From Bacteroidaceae bacterium (lineage in GTDB: Bacteria; Bacteroidota; Bacteroidia; Bacteroidales; Bacteroidaceae): 64,000 bases of DNA. The notes beneath the pieces were generated by a model. The model ran no database searches and was not told where the DNA came from. It saw only the letters and a list, made by a program, of their open reading frames with translations. The first letter of the stretch is position 1. Each line of letters opens with the position of its first letter. The position numbers were made by a program, and so were the translations under genes. This document shows, piece after piece, positions 17,331 through 25,018 of the stretch. The stretch is taken from NCBI GenBank assembly GCA_017524545.1, contig JAFXVN010000085.1, positions 25,084-89,083 of the forward strand, read 5' to 3'.

Positions 17331-17788
17331 CCGCCAAAGCTGACGAGCGCCCATACCATGAGAGCTATGAGCAGAAGCAGGGCGACGAGGACAACAACCG
17401 ACTGCAGGGCACGCCGGTTCACCTTCCTGATGACGGCCTTGTCACCATCCACGAAGCCCTGAACCATCTCCATGTTCTGGACGTTGGAGCGATGGAAGAT
17501 GTCGATGACATCCCCCACGAAGAATGGAATCAAGCCCAGCAGCACATCGCGCAGGGCGTTGTTGAGGACCGCGAGCGTCAGGGGGACGCTCTTGATGATG
17601 TAAAGCGAGAAATAGACAAACGGCACGGCGCTCAGAAGTGCAATGGCATCGCCCCAGCCCGGAATCAGGCCGATGATGGCATCCAGATAGTAGCGGTCCA
17701 TGTAGCGCGTCAGGACGGCCATCGCCCGATAGACCCGGTTCTCCATCAGCCGCTTGCGCCGCGATTGTCTTTTCTTTTCCTTTTCCAT
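17294..17788 (-). CDS. DUF4112 membrane protein
   Basis: The 164-residue product begins with a basic stretch (MEKEKKRQSRRKRLMENRV), then DAIIGLIPGWGDAIALLSAV and a series of hydrophobic helices, the DUF4112 signature, and ends with a strong membrane helix before SLVKQMLP. I chose ATG 17788 because a promoter box lies at 17817-17824; the longer in-frame start at 17890 would be upstream of it. Function is unknown. Confidence 0.85.
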   Translation of the reverse strand: MEKEKKRQSRRKRLMENRVYRAMAVLTRYMDRYYLDAIIGLIPGWGDAIALLSAVPFVYFSLYIIKSVPLTLAVLNNALRDVLLGLIPFFVGDVIDIFHRSNVQNMEMVQGFVDGDKAVIRKVNRRALQSVVVLVALLLLIALMVWALVSFGGYMFSLVKQMLP

Positions 17789-17816
17789 AGTCGTTGCTGT
17801 TGCCGCTTCCCGCACG

Positions 17817-17824
17817 CAAAGGTA
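17817..17824 (-). promoter_or_regulatory. -7 box for the DUF4112 gene
   Basis: Minus-strand TACCTTTG followed by CG, 29 nt upstream of ATG 17788. Confidence 0.7.
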
Positions 17825-18210
17825 CGAAAAATTCCAGTACCAGCCAGCAGGCATGGGACAATTATTTTCTTTATGTTTCGTTTGTTGCACGGATGATGCG
17901 AAGGTTCTGTTTCTGTGCTTTCTGTGTGAGGTTAAATGCTTGGCTGGCGCGTCTGCCGTGCCTGGTTCGTCCGCGAGCCGTGCCTAATTGCGCACATAGG
18001 CGTGCTTTACTTCCGAATGGCACTGCAAAGGTACGACATTTCTGCGTGCCACTGACGGTCTTTGGAAGTCTTTGGAAGTTATTGGAGGTTATTGATAGTT
18101 ATTGGAGGCTATGCATGGCAGATAGCTGCCAACTTGCCCCGAAGGCCTTGGAATGGATTTGCCGCAAGTACAGCATAGACTTTGCAGCATGATGTAGCTC
18201 AGCAGCCATA

Positions 18211-18328
18211 GGAGAAAAGTTTCGCTGGCGAAACACCTCCTTCCCTCTTCTTCTCCTTAGACAAGAATAAAATTCTAAGGAGTATAGGAGTCTGAGGAGA
18301 AAAAGTTTCGCTAGCGAAACAACTCCTT
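18211..18328. repeat. Duplicated hairpin element (GTTTCGCTNGCGAAAC)
   Basis: Two direct copies (18211-18242 and 18296-18328) of GGAGAAAA, the palindrome GTTTCGCTGGCGAAAC or GTTTCGCTAGCGAAAC, then A(C/A)CTCCTT. Each copy forms a hairpin flanked by GGAG/CTCC, and the spacer between them carries a further TCTCCTTAGA / TCTAAGGAG inverted repeat. Confidence 0.75.
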
Positions 18329-18375
18329 TCCTCCTTCACTCCTTAGATATAAAGTGAGGGGGAGATAGGGGGTCT

Positions 18376-18402
18376 GCAACACTTGCAACTGTTGCAACAT
18401 GT
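18376..18402. repeat. Left direct repeat bordering the restriction island
   Basis: GCAACACTTGCAAC followed by T and GTTGCAACA then TGT. The same sequence, with one substitution and one inserted A, is at 21306-21333 on the other side of the island. Confidence 0.65.
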
Positions 18403-18538
18403 TGTTTCGGGGCGAAGGCTTCCCTATATATTATATATCAATAATTACATAATAGTATTAATTATATAATAATATATAGCACCTACTTTTTTCTCGATTT
18501 TGCGTGTTGCAAGTGTTGCAAGTGTTGCGGAAAATTCG

Positions 18539-18546
18539 TAACTTTG
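18539..18546 (+). promoter_or_regulatory. -7 box before the 224-aa protein gene
   Basis: TAACTTTG followed by CAG, 76 nt upstream of the ATG at 18623, directly after GTTGCAAGTGTTGCAAGT repeats. A second, weaker CAACTTTGC word lies at about 18595. Confidence 0.5.
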
Positions 18547-18622
18547 CAGACGAAAAAGAGAAAACAGATGCTTGCAAGTGCAGAACTATTTCTGCAACTT
18601 TGCACAATAAAAATCAATCAAC

Positions 18623-19297
18623 ATGAACGACGATAGGTATTTGCGTACTATAAAAGACTTGGAACAAGTCGGGTGCAAATGGTGGCCAAAAGAGGTGCGG
18701 GAGGAAGCCATGAAAGTTAGCATCCTACAATATCTCATAGATACGCAGGAAAAATTCATTTCGCTTTTGACTTTGGCTGATAGAAACAAGCCTGAGAAAT
18801 TGTTTGGTCTCCTTGATGCTTCTGATTTTGAATACCATCTATTCCTGAAGCACCTTGTCCTGTTGACGGATGTCGGCTCTGAACCAATCCAGCGTATCAA
18901 CACTACATTTAAAGAAATCTTCCCAGACAAAGAACTGTACTACAAACTGGGACGAAAGGAATACCATTACACATTCACATCCCTTCCAATAAAGAGCAAG
19001 CCCACTAACGAGAAAATGCAGATTGACACAATGGAGAATCTGCAGGCTGCATGTAAAAACAAGAATCTAACCAAAGACCTCATCATGCTTCTGATATATG
19101 GTGCAGCATCAACAACCCCCAGCATTCGCGCAATTCTCTACAAGTGCAATGCTTTTGAGTATCTGGGGCAGAAACAACTGATTATTAGAGAAGGTGTTAA
19201 GAAGAATTCATATCGGAAATTCTGGCATGATGACGCAATGGACGAACGATGGCAGATATCACAATGGATGCTACGTAACACTTTTGGCCTATCATAA
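18623..19297 (+). CDS. Unrecognised 224-aa protein in restriction island
   Basis: A soluble-looking protein, rich in Lys, Leu and aromatic residues, with no signal peptide or membrane helix. The only notable words are GCKWWPKEVREEAM near the start, ILQYLIDTQEKF, and a conserved-looking C-terminus (KKNSYRKFWHDDAMDERWQI). I cannot place it in a family. Its base composition is more A/T-rich than the flanking housekeeping genes. Its position ahead of an Mrr nuclease and a Dcm remnant makes a type II restriction endonuclease or other defence protein plausible, but this is an inference from context only. Confidence 0.7.
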   Translation: MNDDRYLRTIKDLEQVGCKWWPKEVREEAMKVSILQYLIDTQEKFISLLTLADRNKPEKLFGLLDASDFEYHLFLKHLVLLTDVGSEPIQRINTTFKEIFPDKELYYKLGRKEYHYTFTSLPIKSKPTNEKMQIDTMENLQAACKNKNLTKDLIMLLIYGAASTTPSIRAILYKCNAFEYLGQKQLIIREGVKKNSYRKFWHDDAMDERWQISQWMLRNTFGLS

Positions 19298-19343
19298 GAA
19301 GTTAAAAAAACTCATAATTCATCGTTATTCCGATTATTTGTCG

Positions 19344-19351
19344 TATATTTG
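19344..19351 (+). promoter_or_regulatory. -7 box for the DUF6722-like gene
   Basis: TATATTTG followed by CATC, 18 nt before the ATG at 19369. Confidence 0.6.
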
Positions 19352-19368
19352 CATCAAGTATTAAAGAA

Positions 19369-19656
19369 ATGAGTGCAAACAGAAACAAACAGAAGCAGCA
19401 AAACCAGCAACTCCATTCAGGCTTGGAGTATGCCGAACAGATAAGAGAAGCCAGAGAGCGGCAAAAGGCATTCTACTTGAAGGTAAGTGACTTCTTGCTC
19501 GACTTGGCAAAACTGGTATTTGGAGGAATTATCCTCACTGGTATTATTGACCTCGATCTTGATAAGGTATGGTTGTTCACTGCTGGAGCCACAGTTGCGG
19601 GAATATTTGCATTATGGGGCTTTAATATATATCGACGTGGATTGAAAATTAAATAA
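19369..19656 (+). CDS. Small DUF6722-like membrane protein
   Basis: The 95-residue protein has a polar, Gln/Lys-rich head (MSANRNKQKQQNQQLHSG), a helix YAEQIREARERQKAFYLKVS, and two membrane helices (FLLDLAKLVFGGIILTGI and VWLFTAGATVAGIFALWGF) with a short basic tail. The pair of helices around LVFGGIILTGI resembles small Bacteroidales proteins annotated DUF6722. No function is known. It is followed 13 nt later by another tiny membrane protein. Confidence 0.65.
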   Translation: MSANRNKQKQQNQQLHSGLEYAEQIREARERQKAFYLKVSDFLLDLAKLVFGGIILTGIIDLDLDKVWLFTAGATVAGIFALWGFNIYRRGLKIK

Positions 19657-19669
19657 AAGAACAGTTAGT

Positions 19670-19789
19670 ATGGAATTCCTCGTTTTTTTAATTGTCTTAG
19701 GTGTCATTGGCATCATCGGTAACATTTGGACTCTCATTGGCATAAAACATGATGAGCGTAGTGGTCTCCACAGGCCTATAACACAATAA
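19670..19789 (+). CDS. Tiny membrane protein (39 aa)
   Basis: ATG 19670 to TAA 19789 gives 39 residues with one hydrophobic helix (FLVFLIVLGVIGIIGNIW) and a basic tail ending RPITQ. It sits 13 nt after the DUF6722-like gene and 2 nt before the start of the Mrr reading frame, so it is probably part of one transcript. No family recognised. Confidence 0.5.
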   Translation: MEFLVFLIVLGVIGIIGNIWTLIGIKHDERSGLHRPITQ

Positions 19790-19858
19790 GTATGGCAAAG
19801 ACGAAAAAGTGCCACAAGGAAGCTCTGCCCTTCAACGGAGTTCTTTTATGAACCCTCG

Positions 19859-20650
19859 TTGAAGGCACTTGACGCATTAGGCGGTTCTGGTTCTACAGGA
19901 GAGATTTACAAAAAAGTCCTTTCCATTGCCAATTTGTCAAATGAGGTTGTTGATGAAATGCACAGCTTTACGATGTCTGAAGTAGAGTATCGTTTGATGT
20001 GGGCCAGAACCGACCTGAAAAACTATGGTGCAGTTGTTAATAGCAAGCAAGGCGTATGGTCTCTAACCAGCAAGGGTGCAAAACTTGCCAAGTCCGGGAA
20101 AATAGATACCAAGGAAATCAAGAAAGTTGCAAATCTCAACAAGAAGAAAGGCAAGGCTGGAGAAGAAAACGAAGAACGTGAGAAAAAAGACTGGCGTGAA
20201 GAAGTCTCTGAAATACTCCATAACCTTGACCCATATGCTTTTGAAAAACTGGCTCAGCGGCTGTTACGTGAATGTGGATTCTCTGACGTTCAGGTTACCA
20301 AGAAATCAGGTGACGGCGGCATTGATGGAACTGGAAAGCTCCGCATCAATGGCATCTTCAGTTTTAATGTGGCTTTTCAATGCAAGCGATATAAGGGGCA
20401 GGTAGGTGCGCCTCAGATTCGTGATTTCCGCGGCTCACTGGGAACCAACATTGAGAAAGGCGTGCTTATCACTACAGGCGCATTTACCCGTGAGGCCAAA
20501 GAAGAGGCATCGAGTGAAGGTAAGCGTTTGATAGACCTGATGGACGGCGAGGAACTTATCAACAAGTTAGCGGAGTATGGTATTGGGCTTAACGAGATAA
20601 AATCATATGAGGTTGATACCGAGTTTTTTAATGCTCTGGAAGCAGAGTGA
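19859..20650 (+). CDS. Mrr-type restriction endonuclease, N-terminus frameshifted
   Basis: The frame encodes an Mrr N-terminal winged-helix-like domain (EPSLKALDALGGSGS onward, MSEVEYRLMWARTDLKNYG) and a C-terminal Mrr catalytic domain with DPYAFEKLAQRLLRECGF, SGDGGIDG and VAFQCKRYKG, the D...QxK nuclease residues. Mrr proteins cut modified DNA. There is no ATG in this frame; the only candidate is TTG at 19859, inside the conserved domain. An ATG at 19792 starts MAKTKKCHKEALPF in another frame, and a 1-nt change near 19829-19845 would join it to STEFFYEPSLKAL. The gene is therefore probably frameshifted, or contains a sequencing error. Confidence 0.8.
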   Translation: MKALDALGGSGSTGEIYKKVLSIANLSNEVVDEMHSFTMSEVEYRLMWARTDLKNYGAVVNSKQGVWSLTSKGAKLAKSGKIDTKEIKKVANLNKKKGKAGEENEEREKKDWREEVSEILHNLDPYAFEKLAQRLLRECGFSDVQVTKKSGDGGIDGTGKLRINGIFSFNVAFQCKRYKGQVGAPQIRDFRGSLGTNIEKGVLITTGAFTREAKEEASSEGKRLIDLMDGEELINKLAEYGIGLNEIKSYEVDTEFFNALEAE

Positions 20651-20966
20651 ATGGAGACAGATGGCAAGTATAATCCCGTTTGTGGAAATATGTCTTTCGA
20701 GGTATTCAAGTTCCTTGACCCTGAAAGCATTTCAGTTACCTTGACTTCATCGGATGCCAACCGCTTGGTGTGTCATTCAGCACAACCGCGCAAGGCATAT
20801 CACGCCTCGCGAATGTGCCAGATTACAGGGATTCCCTGACACATTTAAGCTTCATCCGTCCGATGCCTGGTCGTATAAGCAATTTGGGAACTCTGTCTCT
20901 GTGCCGGTCGTGGAAACAGTCTTCGATGATTTTATAAGAACAAATGCCAACTTATTATTCTTGTAA
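20651..20966 (+). pseudogene. Remnant of a C5 cytosine DNA methyltransferase (Dcm family)
   Basis: Only the C-terminal end of a cytosine-5 methyltransferase remains. The first frame (ATG 20651, directly after the Mrr stop) encodes [20 protein letters not shown] and SDANRL; after a one-base shift near 20765 the second frame continues with [20 protein letters not shown] and [12 protein letters not shown], the family's conserved motifs IX-X. Motifs I-VIII, including the catalytic Pro-Cys loop, are missing. It cannot methylate DNA as it stands. Confidence 0.85.
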
Positions 20967-21027
20967 GGATTTGTCTTTTGAAAAGGATTGTAGGTACGGC
21001 AACAAATGCTTCCTCAACCAGTACATC

Positions 21028-21294
21028 ATGTTTGCCGACAGCATCAACGAAGCCGCCAAGGAAAACGAGGCCATACAGAAACGTCAGGACATAGCCGCCA
21101 GCCGCGTGGCAAGGAGCAACGCCATGTTCAAGCTCCTCGACCTCATGCTCAGTGAGTTTACCGCCACCGACCTCCGCAGTGTCATGGCCGAAAAAGACCT
21201 CTCCCCCGAAAGCTCGCGCACGTACCTCTCCCGAATGCTGCAAAGAGAGCTAATCATTCGAACCCCAGAGGGTTACAGAAAGATACCGCTCTGA
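21028..21294 (+). CDS. Putative small helical DNA-binding-like protein
   Basis: From ATG 21028 the product is 88 residues (MFADSINEAAKENEAIQKRQ...), with LLDLMLSEFTATDLRSVMAE then SPESSRTYLSRMLQRELIIR, which looks like a winged-helix dimerisation and recognition pair. A longer start at 20944 overlaps the methyltransferase remnant; base composition becomes G/C-richer from about 21040, so the shorter start is preferred. Its role is unknown; it may belong to the older chromosomal context at the island's edge. Confidence 0.5.
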   Translation: MFADSINEAAKENEAIQKRQDIAASRVARSNAMFKLLDLMLSEFTATDLRSVMAEKDLSPESSRTYLSRMLQRELIIRTPEGYRKIPL

Positions 21295-21305
21295 GCGCAA
21301 CAGTT

Positions 21306-21333
21306 GCAACACTTGCAACAGTTGCAACAATGT
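21306..21333. repeat. Right direct repeat bordering the restriction island
   Basis: GCAACACTTGCAAC, A, GTTGCAACA, ATGT: near-identical to 18376-18402 in the same orientation, about 2.9 kb away. Confidence 0.65.
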
Positions 21334-21386
21334 AAAAAGAGAGGTTAGGGTTAGGGGTTAGAGAGGTTTTTCTCTTTTGCATACAA

Positions 21387-21464
21387 ACAACGGATTCCAC
21401 GGATTTTTACGGATTATCTTATTTGCTGATTATCTACAGCACTCAAATCCGTGGAATCCGTTGT
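21387..21464. repeat. Long palindromic intergenic element, copy A
   Basis: Perfect 20 bp inverted arms (ACAACGGATTCCACGGATTT at 21387-21406 and its complement at 21445-21464) around a 38 nt loop containing TTTGCTGATTATC. It lies downstream of the minus-strand cohesin gene's stop and may act as a terminator. Other copies: 24917, 41856, 45873. Confidence 0.92.
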
Positions 21465-21500
21465 CTTGTAATACTAACTGTATTCTTTTACGATGCAGGA

Positions 21501-23282
21501 TTACTTGATTATAATCTTCTTGCCATTGACGATGTTCAAGCCGTGCTGCGGCTTGGCGAGACGCTGGCCGGAGAGGTTGTAAATGACGGCAGGCGTGTTG
21601 CTGTCCTCGAGGATGTCAGCAATGCCAACGCCGCCGACTACCGTGACGGTCGTCTCGACGAGGTCTGTGTCATAGTACTTGCTGATGTCCGTTTCGGACA
21701 GGCGCATCGTCTTCAGGGCAACAGGATAGTCGCCATTCTTCATGTCCTCTGGAACGTTTATCTGCAGCGTGATTATTTCGCCATCGTTGCCCGTGAATGT
21801 CTCATCATATTGCGAGCCGCAGAGGAAGCGGATGGCGCCGTCGGCCTGTTCCTGTATCGTGAGGGTATGCTCGTCGTCTTCCGGCAAGCGGCCGCTGCTG
21901 AGTGCTCCCTGGATGCGTCCCTTGGCATTCTTCACAACCGTGAAGCCTTCGGGCAGATAGAGGTCGAACTGGAAGCCGCGAATCTCAGCCGTGTTCTTCA
22001 TGTGGAAGGACAGCGTGGATTGCATACCGGCGGTGACTTCCTGAGACGGTACATAGATGACATTCTCCATCGTGCTGACATCGGTGACATTTGCCTTCTG
22101 ATAGGCGGGTTTTGCATTGTTCGTGTTGCCGTAGGGGTTGCCCGTCAGAATGATGTTGGCGATGCCGATATAGTCGCTCACGTTCACGATGCCGTCCCTG
22201 TTCACATCGGCTGCGCTTATGTTGAACGAGGTTGGCGTGTTGCCCATGATGTGGTTGGCCACACCAATATAGTCGCTCACATTGACCACTCCGTCGCCAT
22301 TGATGTCGCCGAGCATAAAGGCCATGATGGTGATGGTGGACTGAACGCGGTTCGTGTCATAATAATGGTCGATGTCTGTCTCGGACAGGCGCATCTGCTT
22401 CATCACGATAGGATAATTGCCTTCTGCCATATCCTCGGCGACGTTGACCGTCATAGTGAAAATCTCGCCGCTGTTGCCGGTGAACGTCTCATCGTATTCA
22501 GAATTGCAGAGGATGCGGATGGAGCCGTCCTCCTGCTCCTGCAATGCCAGTTTGTGCTCGTCGTCTTCGGGCAGACGGCCGCTGCTCAATTTTGCCTGGA
22601 TGCGGTTGTTCTTCACCACTGGCGTTACGCCTTCGGGCAGATAGAGGTCGAACTGGAAGCCGCGAATGTTGGCCGTGTTCTTCATCTTGAAGGACAGCGT
22701 GGCAGAGCTGCCGAGGAAGCCTTCCATCTTCTCCAAATAGATGACATTGTCCAGTTTGGAGATGTCGGTGTCGTCATCAGGCTCTGCAGCGGTTACGGTC
22801 AGTTTTGCAGAGAAGTCTGGCACATCATAGGACTGAACGGGGGTTGACTTGTCGGAAACAATGGCTTTCACAAAGTTGATATTGTAGGTGCCGTCCGTCA
22901 CGGTCTTTGCCACCTTCAGACCTATCCTTGCCACAACATCCGTGGTGGTCCTGAAGGAAACGGAACTCTGACCGGCAAGATACACGATATAGGCGCCACC
23001 TTCTGCCGCCCTGACACCTACCGAATGGCTTTGCTTTGCGATGGGGAAGGTCACATCGTTTACCATATCGCCGTCGCCACCGTCATACTGAGCGATAGAC
23101 ACGCCATCGGGAAGAGTGAAACTGAACTGGATGCCGGAAAGAGCGGTGACATCCTCTGCCGTCAGCTTAACCTCCAAATAGGCGGTCTCGCCACCGGCTG
23201 TAGCCGTAACATCCCCGCAAGACAATGTGCCGGGACTTTGTGCCATTGCTGCGAAACCACACAGCATGGCAACCATAATCAT
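21501..23282 (-). CDS. Secreted cohesin/dockerin-type protein with C-terminal YNLSGQRL module
   Basis: The 593-residue protein has three cohesin-like beta domains: one at about 10-165 (YLEVKLTAEDVTALSGIQFS), and two very similar to each other at about 180-330 and 405-555 (RGFQFDLYLPEG, SSGRLPEDDEH, YDETFTGN). A dockerin pair (GDINGDGVVNVSDYIGVANH and DVNRDGIVNVSDYIGIAN) lies between the second and third. The end IYNLSGQRLAKPQ...NGKK is shared with other secreted proteins here. The N-terminus is odd: the paralogue at 46927 starts MKKFYMTIVAMLCG, but here the equivalent first codon is ATA with an extra base after it, so translation must start at MIMVAML, without the usual basic signal-peptide residues. 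Confidence 0.85.
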   Translation of the reverse strand: MIMVAMLCGFAAMAQSPGTLSCGDVTATAGGETAYLEVKLTAEDVTALSGIQFSFTLPDGVSIAQYDGGDGDMVNDVTFPIAKQSHSVGVRAAEGGAYIVYLAGQSSVSFRTTTDVVARIGLKVAKTVTDGTYNINFVKAIVSDKSTPVQSYDVPDFSAKLTVTAAEPDDDTDISKLDNVIYLEKMEGFLGSSATLSFKMKNTANIRGFQFDLYLPEGVTPVVKNNRIQAKLSSGRLPEDDEHKLALQEQEDGSIRILCNSEYDETFTGNSGEIFTMTVNVAEDMAEGNYPIVMKQMRLSETDIDHYYDTNRVQSTITIMAFMLGDINGDGVVNVSDYIGVANHIMGNTPTSFNISAADVNRDGIVNVSDYIGIANIILTGNPYGNTNNAKPAYQKANVTDVSTMENVIYVPSQEVTAGMQSTLSFHMKNTAEIRGFQFDLYLPEGFTVVKNAKGRIQGALSSGRLPEDDEHTLTIQEQADGAIRFLCGSQYDETFTGNDGEIITLQINVPEDMKNGDYPVALKTMRLSETDISKYYDTDLVETTVTVVGGVGIADILEDSNTPAVIYNLSGQRLAKPQHGLNIVNGKKIIIK

Positions 23283-23328
23283 GAAAAACCTTGGCTATTT
23301 GATTCGTGGTTAAAGGCTATTGTGTGTA

Positions 23329-23415
23329 TTTGTTTCGGCAGTGGAAACAATTTGTTTCGCCCGTGAAACAAAGTGTTTCCGCGTGCGAAACAGTTTTTCT
23401 AAGTACGGACTTCGA
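23329..23415. repeat. Triple-hairpin GTTTC/GAAAC element, copy 1
   Basis: About 87 bp nearly identical to 46068-46153. Three short inverted repeats follow each other: GTTTC...GGAAAC, GTTTCGCCCGTGAAAC and GTTTCCGCGTGCGAAAC, then a T-run and ACTTCG words. The 331 bp region that holds it (23283-23613) has no gene. Confidence 0.85.
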
Positions 23416-23541
23416 CAGAGTTAAGCACAGACTTCGACAGACATAGGCTGGCAGGGGTGAGGTTTGGGGCATTGTTCAAAAAAAAGTGATGATTGTCTCG
23501 TAATCTTCCCTGAAAGTTTGGAAGAACTGTGCAAAAAGCTG

Positions 23542-23549
23542 TATATTTG
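23542..23549 (+). promoter_or_regulatory. -7 box for the DUF1080 gene
   Basis: TATATTTG followed by CATG, 65 nt upstream of the ATG at 23614. Confidence 0.65.
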
Positions 23550-23613
23550 CATGAAATTACTATAAAACGACAAACAAAACACTATTAAATTAACACCTCA
23601 AAAAACAAAGACT

Positions 23614-24903
23614 ATGAGAAAGACGAATCTGATGCTGCTCTCTTTTGCAGCAATGTGTGGAACCATCTGCGGGTGTCAGCCAAAAGACAACACGCTGACC
23701 AAGGCAGAGAAAGCAGGGGGCTGGGAACTGCTGTTCAACGGCCAAGACCTCTCCGAGTGGAAAAACTTCAACGACACTGTCCTCTCCAACGGATGGACGG
23801 CCAAAGACGGCTGCATCCAAGCCAGCGGCGGCGGTGCCGACGACTCCGGCTACATCGTTACGAAGCGCAAGTTTGCCGACTTCGAGCTGACCTGGGACTG
23901 GAAGCTGACGCATGGCGGCAACAGCGGCATGATTTACCATGTGGTGGAGAATCCCGCCTTCTCGGTTCCTTACGTGACGGGGCCGGAGTATCAGCTCATC
24001 GACAACGAGGGCTGGGAGGAAGTGAATGCTCCCGACAAGCTGGAGGAATGGCAGAAGCTGGGTGTTGATTATGCCATGCACCTGCCCGACTACACGAAGA
24101 TGCACGTCAACCCCGTGGGCAAGTGGAACACCTCGAAGATTGTCTTCGACAACGGCCATGTGGAGCACTGGCTGAATGGCGAGAAGATTCTGGAGTTCGA
24201 GGCATGGACCGACGACTGGTTCGAGCGCAAGGGCAGCGGAAAATGGGCTCATGCTCCCGAATACGGCCTTGCCAGCGAAGGTGTCATCTGTCTGCAGGAC
24301 CACGGCGACCCCGCATCGTTCAAGAACATCAAGATTCGTCCCCTGCCTCACAAGGGCGGTCAGACGGAAAGCCTCTTCAACGGCAAGGACCTCACAGGCT
24401 GGGAACCCTTCGGCGACGGCAAGTGGAGCGTGGACGAGGAAGGCAACCTCGTGACCGAGAATGGCGACAACAAACAGTATGGCTACCTCTGCACACGCAA
24501 GTACTACAAAGATTTCGACCTCACCCTGGAGTTCAAGCAGGCGAGCAACGGCAACAGCGGCCTCTTCTTCCACTCCTTCATCGAGGGCTTCAACAAGGTT
24601 CATGGCTGGCAGTGCGAAGTGGCACCCAAGGGCAGCGACACGGGCGGCATCTACGAGTCATACGGTCGCGGCTGGCTCCAGCAGATTCCCGACGAGAAGG
24701 AGGATGTCCTGAAGGAAGGCGAATGGAACACGCTGCGTCTGCGCGTAGAGGGCGGCCATGTCCAGACCTGGCTCAACGATGTGCCTATGGCCGAGCTGGA
24801 GGATGAACTCATCGGCAACACACCCGGCCGCATCATGCTGCAAATCCACGACGGCAACGACATCAAGGTCCTGTGGCGCAACTTCCAGCTGACACAGCTA
24901 TAA
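23614..24903 (+). CDS. Two-domain DUF1080 (3-keto-disaccharide hydrolase) lipoprotein
   Basis: The 429-residue protein carries a lipoprotein-like signal (ending TICGC) and two tandem DUF1080 domains. The first (about 35-245) contains WELLFNGQDLSEWKNF, GGNSGMIYHV and GPEYQLIDNEGW; the second (about 255-428) contains SLFNGKDLTGWEPF, NGNSGLFFHS and PGRIMLQIHDG. This jellyroll family is known as a 3-keto-glycoside hydrolase or hydratase in pathways where a Gfo/Idh/MocA enzyme first oxidises C3 of the sugar. It is transcribed alone, but candidate Gfo/Idh and TIM-barrel partners are at 43.5-45.8 kb. A long palindrome follows the stop. Confidence 0.93.
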   Translation: MRKTNLMLLSFAAMCGTICGCQPKDNTLTKAEKAGGWELLFNGQDLSEWKNFNDTVLSNGWTAKDGCIQASGGGADDSGYIVTKRKFADFELTWDWKLTHGGNSGMIYHVVENPAFSVPYVTGPEYQLIDNEGWEEVNAPDKLEEWQKLGVDYAMHLPDYTKMHVNPVGKWNTSKIVFDNGHVEHWLNGEKILEFEAWTDDWFERKGSGKWAHAPEYGLASEGVICLQDHGDPASFKNIKIRPLPHKGGQTESLFNGKDLTGWEPFGDGKWSVDEEGNLVTENGDNKQYGYLCTRKYYKDFDLTLEFKQASNGNSGLFFHSFIEGFNKVHGWQCEVAPKGSDTGGIYESYGRGWLQQIPDEKEDVLKEGEWNTLRLRVEGGHVQTWLNDVPMAELEDELIGNTPGRIMLQIHDGNDIKVLWRNFQLTQL

Positions 24904-24916
24904 AGAGGGATACATA

Positions 24917-25003
24917 AACAACGGATTTCACGGATTTTACGGATTTAAGTGCTGTCGATAATCAGCAAAAACATAATCCGTAAAATCCGTGAAATCCGTT
25001 GTT
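24917..25003. repeat. Long palindromic intergenic element, copy B
   Basis: Perfect 29 bp inverted arms (24917-24945 and 24975-25003; arm core ACAACGGATTTCACGGATTT) with a 29 nt loop whose complement contains TTTGCTGATTATCGACAGCA. It sits between two convergent genes and could end both transcripts. Confidence 0.93.
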
Positions 25004-25018
25004 GTTAAGTCCGTGAAG

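Larger units (their letters stand above)
17825..18538. other. Long intergenic region rich in repeats
   Basis: About 710 bp without a convincing gene. It contains words related to the 1431 repeat (CGTGCCTAATTGCGCACATA near 17979), a run of GGAAGTTATTGGAGGTTATT-like repeats (about 18060-18110), a duplicated GTTTCGC-hairpin element (18211-18328), GTTGCAA arrays (18376-18402 and 18505-18528) and a very A/T-rich tract (18424-18480). It forms the left border of the restriction-modification island. Confidence 0.6.
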
